From Alloclostridium intestinigallinarum (GTDB lineage: Bacteria > Bacillota > Clostridia > Christensenellales > UBA3700), in the NCBI GenBank assembly GCA_904393845.1, contig CAJFNB010000058.1:1-8410 (forward strand): 8,410 nucleotides of DNA. The letters run 5' to 3'. The notes beneath the pieces were generated by a model. The model was not told the origin of the DNA. It searched no databases and saw only the letters and a list, made by a program, of their open reading frames with translations. Below, piece by piece: positions 5,474 through 8,410 of the stretch. The position numbers and the translations under genes were made by a program. Within the stretch, counting starts at the first letter, position 1, and every line of letters starts with the position of its first letter.

Positions 5474-5508
5474 AAAAAAGCGGCTGTTTTTCTTTCAAGC
5501 CGCGTTTT
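5474..5508 (-). terminator. Bidirectional terminator between rluD and rqcH
   Basis: GCGGCT (5480-5485) pairs with AGCCGC (5498-5503) around a 12-base loop. On the minus strand the hairpin is followed by six U residues (5479-5474), making it a good terminator for rqcH. On the plus strand it is followed by GTTTT, a weaker terminator for the rluD operon. The remaining bases 5385-5470 hold only small hairpins without U tails (for example GCCG/CGGC at 5389-5402). Confidence 0.8.
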
Positions 5509-5524
5509 CAGTAAATACAGGAAG

Positions 5525-7249
5525 TTATTTTCCGTCAGTAAGCAGTTCCGTATGCGCGCAGGGCTTTACCGACAGGCTCTTGTATTCGGTGTAAACCACA
5601 AGCGCGGGCTTTCCGGAAGGGTGGCGCTTGACGCGCTTGCGGCGGGTATAGTCCACCGTCACCTTATCCGCCTGTGCCGACTGTGAATAATATGCGGCTA
5701 TCTCCGCGCATACGGCAAGCGTTTTTTCGGGCACTTCTTCGCCCGAGCAAATAATTATCAGGTGGCTGCCGTGCGCGTCCTTCGCGTGCATCCAGATATC
5801 TCCGCCCTGAGCGATTTTGAAGGTTATACGTTCGTTTTGCAGGTTATTCTTACCCACAAGCACTTTATAGCCGTCCACAACGTATTCAAGCGGTTTTGCC
5901 GGCTTCATGCGTTTGTCGAGCGCGCGCTTTTTCCTTATGGCGCCCAATTGCGCAAGCTCGCTTTCTATCTCCGCATACTCCGCGCTTGTGGAACACATCT
6001 CTATTGCGCGCCCGATATCCCGCGCGTAATCGAGCGTCTGCAGAGTCTCTTCTATCTGGCGGCTTACGGCAACGAAAGTGCGCTTTAATTTTGCGTACTT
6101 TTTATAATAAGCCTGCGCGTTCTGTTGCGGCGAGAGGGAAGGATCGAGTTCGACTTCGACGGTTTTGCCTTCCGGGTCGTACACGTCGGTTGCGCTTAAC
6201 ACTTTATCGCCGCGTTTTATGGCGTATAAGTTGATAGTTATCAGATCTCCGCATTTGCGGCAGTATTCGGTGTCCTCGCATTCTTTCAGCCGGGCGCGGC
6301 TTTTTGCGAGTTTCTTTTCTTCGCGGGCTATGAAATTTTTATAGTATCTGTTCAGCTCGCGCGTATGTTCGCGGTGTCGTTCGCTCTTTTCCCTGGCGGC
6401 GGTAGCGCGTTCGATGCACCGGCTGAGAGTGGGAAAAGATTCGTATTCTCCGTCGCCGTAAGGGCATACGAAGTAGTCGGTGTATTCTTCTCCCTTTTTC
6501 AGACAGCAGGGAGAAAAGAGGGGGGAGGCGTATACGTCGTCCAGCTTGCCGAGCGCGTCCAGAAGGGCGGCGGCGTCTTTATCCGAAAGGCTTTCCGCAT
6601 TGTCGTCCAACCCCGCAAGTTTTACCGCGAAAGCGGCGGTCAGCTTGGAATATCCCGCGAATTTTTCCGCGATGAATAAAGATAATTTTCCGCCGTTATA
6701 GCTTTCTAGGGCGGCTGTCAATGCGGATTTATCGGAAGGCGGAATTTTGCTTTGCGGCGGGGCGGAGTACTTTATTCCCGGCAGTATGCAGCGCTTCGTG
6801 GCGGTGTCGAACGGCACCTGTTTTATCGCCGCGCCTATGTTGCCGTTGTTGTCCACGGCAATCAGATTGCTGTATCTGCCCATCATCTCGGCAACCAGGG
6901 AGATATTTATTTCGTCGTGCATTTCATTGCGTGAAGTTACGTTCAACGATATGATTCTGTCCTCGCCCCTGATTCCTATATCCGTAATCGTGCCGCCGGT
7001 GAAATACTTGCGCAGATACATACAAAACCCGGGCGCGACGGGTGGATTTTCCTTTTTTTCCGTGGTAAGGTGCATACGCGGATTCTGCGGATTCGTGGAT
7101 ATGCAGAGCAGATAATTTTCGCCGCGGGCGCGGACTGAAATGGTCACTTCGTCCTTTTCCGGCATATAAATTTTGTTAATTTTTCCGCCCGAAAGCATAT
7201 CTGAAAGCTCGCCCGCGAGCGCTTTGATTGTTACAAAATCGTTAGGCAT
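5525..7249 (-). CDS. rqcH: RqcH, Rqc2/NEMF-type ribosome quality control factor (NFACT protein)
   Basis: RqcH binds 50S subunits carrying stalled peptidyl-tRNA and recruits tRNA-Ala to add a C-terminal alanine tail that marks the peptide for proteolysis. The 574-residue length matches the family (about 570). Domains in order: NFACT-N from residue 1 to about 180 (MPNDFVTIKALAGEL, PRMHLT, CMYLRKYF); a helix-hairpin-helix-like middle from about 180 to 270; coiled coil from about 285 to 430; and NFACT-R from about 455 to the end (DGYKVLVGKNNLQNERITF, GGDIWMHAKDAHGSHLII, KPALVVYTEYKSLSVKP). The Asp97-Arg98 pair (GEDRII), needed for tRNA binding in characterised RqcH, is at the same numbers here. 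HAKDAHGSH has His where most relatives have Pro. Older annotations call this family fibronectin-binding protein FbpA. No Shine-Dalgarno site precedes the ATG, and the promoter places the start point on it. Confidence 0.95.
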   Translation of the reverse strand: MPNDFVTIKALAGELSDMLSGGKINKIYMPEKDEVTISVRARGENYLLCISTNPQNPRMHLTTEKKENPPVAPGFCMYLRKYFTGGTITDIGIRGEDRIISLNVTSRNEMHDEINISLVAEMMGRYSNLIAVDNNGNIGAAIKQVPFDTATKRCILPGIKYSAPPQSKIPPSDKSALTAALESYNGGKLSLFIAEKFAGYSKLTAAFAVKLAGLDDNAESLSDKDAAALLDALGKLDDVYASPLFSPCCLKKGEEYTDYFVCPYGDGEYESFPTLSRCIERATAAREKSERHREHTRELNRYYKNFIAREEKKLAKSRARLKECEDTEYCRKCGDLITINLYAIKRGDKVLSATDVYDPEGKTVEVELDPSLSPQQNAQAYYKKYAKLKRTFVAVSRQIEETLQTLDYARDIGRAIEMCSTSAEYAEIESELAQLGAIRKKRALDKRMKPAKPLEYVVDGYKVLVGKNNLQNERITFKIAQGGDIWMHAKDAHGSHLIIICSGEEVPEKTLAVCAEIAAYYSQSAQADKVTVDYTRRKRVKRHPSGKPALVVYTEYKSLSVKPCAHTELLTDGK

Positions 7250-7255
7250 GGTTCT

Positions 7256-7284
7256 ATTATAAATTAAAGATGTATTTTTTGCAA
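7256..7284 (-). promoter_or_regulatory. rqcH promoter
   Basis: On the minus strand, TTGCAA (7284-7279), a 17-base spacer and a consensus TATAAT (7261-7256) lie directly before the gene. Only six bases (AGAACC) separate the -10 box from the ATG, so the expected start point seven bases downstream is the A of the start codon at 7249. Confidence 0.85.
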
Positions 7285-7299
7285 TAAAAATAATTGCAA
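7279..7299. repeat. Inverted repeat formed by two opposed -35 boxes
   Basis: TTGCAAT (7279-7285) and ATTGCAA (7293-7299) are perfect inverted copies flanking seven A/T bases. Each arm contains the -35 element of one of the two divergent promoters, rqcH to the left and tig to the right. The dyad could also be a regulator site, but it may simply reflect two consensus-like boxes, since TTGCAA is itself palindromic. Confidence 0.8.
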
Positions 7300-7322
7300 T
7301 ATTTTGCGCCGTATGGTAGAAT
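7294..7322 (+). promoter_or_regulatory. tig promoter
   Basis: TTGCAA (7294-7299), a 17-base spacer and TAGAAT (7317-7322) with an extended -10 TG (7314-7315) predict a start near A7329. That leaves a 31-base leader that includes the ribosome binding site. Confidence 0.85.
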
Positions 7323-7359
7323 TATCCTACTGTAAAAAAGTAGCAAGGAGAACACATTT

Positions 7360-8410
7360 ATGAGTTATACCAAGGAAATGTTGGAAAACGACCGCGTCAA
7401 GTTCACCGTAGACGTGGATACGGAGCAGTGGAAAGCGGCTTTGAACGAGGCTTATATCAAAGAAAGGAGCAAGTATCAGGTAGACGGTTTCCGCAAGGGC
7501 CATGCGCCCCGCGCTTTTATCGAGAGGATTTACGGACCGCAGGTATTTTTTGACGAGGCGCTTGACATCGTTCTGCCCAAGACCTACGACGAAATTCTGG
7601 ATAAAGAGACGGAACTTTTCCCCGTCGACAGACCGGAAGTCAGCATAACCGCCATAACGGACAGCACTTTGCAGTACACCGCGGAAGTGCAGCTCAAGCC
7701 TACCGTTACCCTCGGAGCGTACACCGGTCTGGAATTTACCAGGGATAAGGTCAAGGTTACCAAGGAAGAAGTTTCCGAAGAAATAGAAAGGGCGCGCGAA
7801 AACGCGGGCTGGTGGGAGCAGATCACCGATCGTCCCGCACAGATGGGCGATAAAGTTAAAATCGACTACACCGGCAGCGTGGACGGCGTGGCTTTTGAAG
7901 GCGGCACGGCTGCGGACTACGAACTTACGCTCGGTTCCGGCGCGTTTATTCCCGGATTCGAAGAAGGCGTCGTCGGCATGAACGTGGGCGAGAGCAAGAA
8001 CGTCAACGTCAAATTCCCCGAACAGTACCACGCGGAAAATCTGGCGGGCAAGGACGCCGTGTTCGTGGTTACGGTAAAGGATATTACCGTCAAAAAGCTG
8101 CCCGAGCTGGACGACGAGTTCGCCAAGGACGTTTCCGAGTTCGATACTCTGAAGGCGTACGAAGCGGACGTGAAGAAGAAAATCAAGGAGCGCAAGGAGG
8201 ATTCCGCAGAAGCCGCCCTTGAGCGCAAGATAATCGAAACCGTCGTCGAAAACGCTTCCGTCAACGTTCCGCAGTGCATGATAAACGACGAAACGGAAGA
8301 GATGGTCAACGAGTTTGCGTACAGGCTCATGTATCAGGGAATGAACATAGACGATTACTTCAAGTACACGGGTCAGACCCCCGAAAAGCTGAAGGAAACC
8401 TACGTCGAAC
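7360..8410 (+). CDS. tig: Trigger factor, ribosome-associated chaperone (3' end outside window)
   Basis: Trigger factor docks at the ribosomal exit tunnel and shields nascent chains; it also has a peptidyl-prolyl isomerase domain. The first 350 residues are visible. The N-terminal ribosome-binding domain (about 1-115) has the signature GFRKGHAPRAFIERIYG (43-59); the usual GFRKGKVP reads HAP here. The FKBP-like isomerase domain spans about 160-243 (GDKVKIDYTGSVDGVAFEGG, FIPGFEEGVVGMNVGE, VFVVTVKDI). The helical C-terminal chaperone arms follow, from KKLPELDDEFAKDVSEF. AAGGAG (7345-7350) nine bases before the ATG supports the start. In relatives clpP and clpX often follow tig; that part lies outside the window. 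Full length is usually about 430 residues, so roughly 80 are missing. Confidence 0.95.
   Translation, partial: MSYTKEMLENDRVKFTVDVDTEQWKAALNEAYIKERSKYQVDGFRKGHAPRAFIERIYGPQVFFDEALDIVLPKTYDEILDKETELFPVDRPEVSITAITDSTLQYTAEVQLKPTVTLGAYTGLEFTRDKVKVTKEEVSEEIERARENAGWWEQITDRPAQMGDKVKIDYTGSVDGVAFEGGTAADYELTLGSGAFIPGFEEGVVGMNVGESKNVNVKFPEQYHAENLAGKDAVFVVTVKDITVKKLPELDDEFAKDVSEFDTLKAYEADVKKKIKERKEDSAEAALERKIIETVVENASVNVPQCMINDETEEMVNEFAYRLMYQGMNIDDYFKYTGQTPEKLKETYVE

Noticed and set aside
4509..5498. Long minus-strand open frame of 329 codons opposite rluD
   Set aside because: It is an antisense shadow of a gene with unmistakable RluD motifs. Its translation shows no recognisable domain and its end falls in the terminator.
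7327..8031. Minus-strand open frames within the trigger factor gene
   Set aside because: They are shadows caused by codon bias of tig, whose plus-strand product is clearly trigger factor.

Overview
The window is a chromosomal housekeeping stretch from a low-to-mid GC Gram-positive bacterium, most likely an uncultured member of the Clostridia (inference). The supports are a large Bacillus/Clostridium-type SRP RNA, the yggS-sepF-lspA-rluD block typical of Firmicutes, RqcH, a spore-former/clostridial style polysaccharide deacetylase, GGAGG-type ribosome binding sites, sigma-A-type promoters and U-tailed hairpin terminators. I see no phage, insertion sequence, CRISPR array, tRNA or rRNA, and no accessory defence or biosynthetic system.

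Layout. On the minus strand at the left edge lie the 5' part of a NYN-domain (PIN-like) RNase gene (1-298) and, upstream of it, the SRP RNA gene (345-597) with a near-perfect promoter (601-629). After a roughly 270-base leader (630-898) comes a plus-strand two-gene unit: a membrane-anchored polysaccharide deacetylase and a tandem OB-fold ssDNA-binding protein, overlapping by ATGA and ending at a strong terminator (2401-2434). A second plus-strand unit, 2565-5384, is yggS, sepF, lspA and rluD, each overlapping the next by 8 to 11 bases. It corresponds to the ylmE-sepF...lspA-rluD region of Bacillus but lacks ylmG, ylmH, divIVA and ileS. A bidirectional terminator (5474-5508) separates it from the converging rqcH gene (5525-7249, minus). 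rqcH and the trigger factor gene tig (7360 onward, cut by the window end) diverge from a compact 110-base region with two back-to-back promoters.

Functional themes. Much of the window serves nascent-protein handling and membrane delivery: SRP RNA, trigger factor, RqcH, lipoprotein signal peptidase and an rRNA pseudouridine synthase. The rest serves envelope and division (deacetylase, SepF).

The most interesting signals are regulatory and architectural. Both yggS and rqcH have well-formed promoters whose predicted start point falls on the A of the ATG, with no Shine-Dalgarno sequence, so they look leaderless. The rqcH and tig promoters share an inverted TTGCAA pair, so polymerases there should interfere. 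SepF carries a long Pro/Gln/Tyr repeat at its N terminus, with its putative membrane helix moved inward. The SRP RNA has a non-GNRA apical loop.
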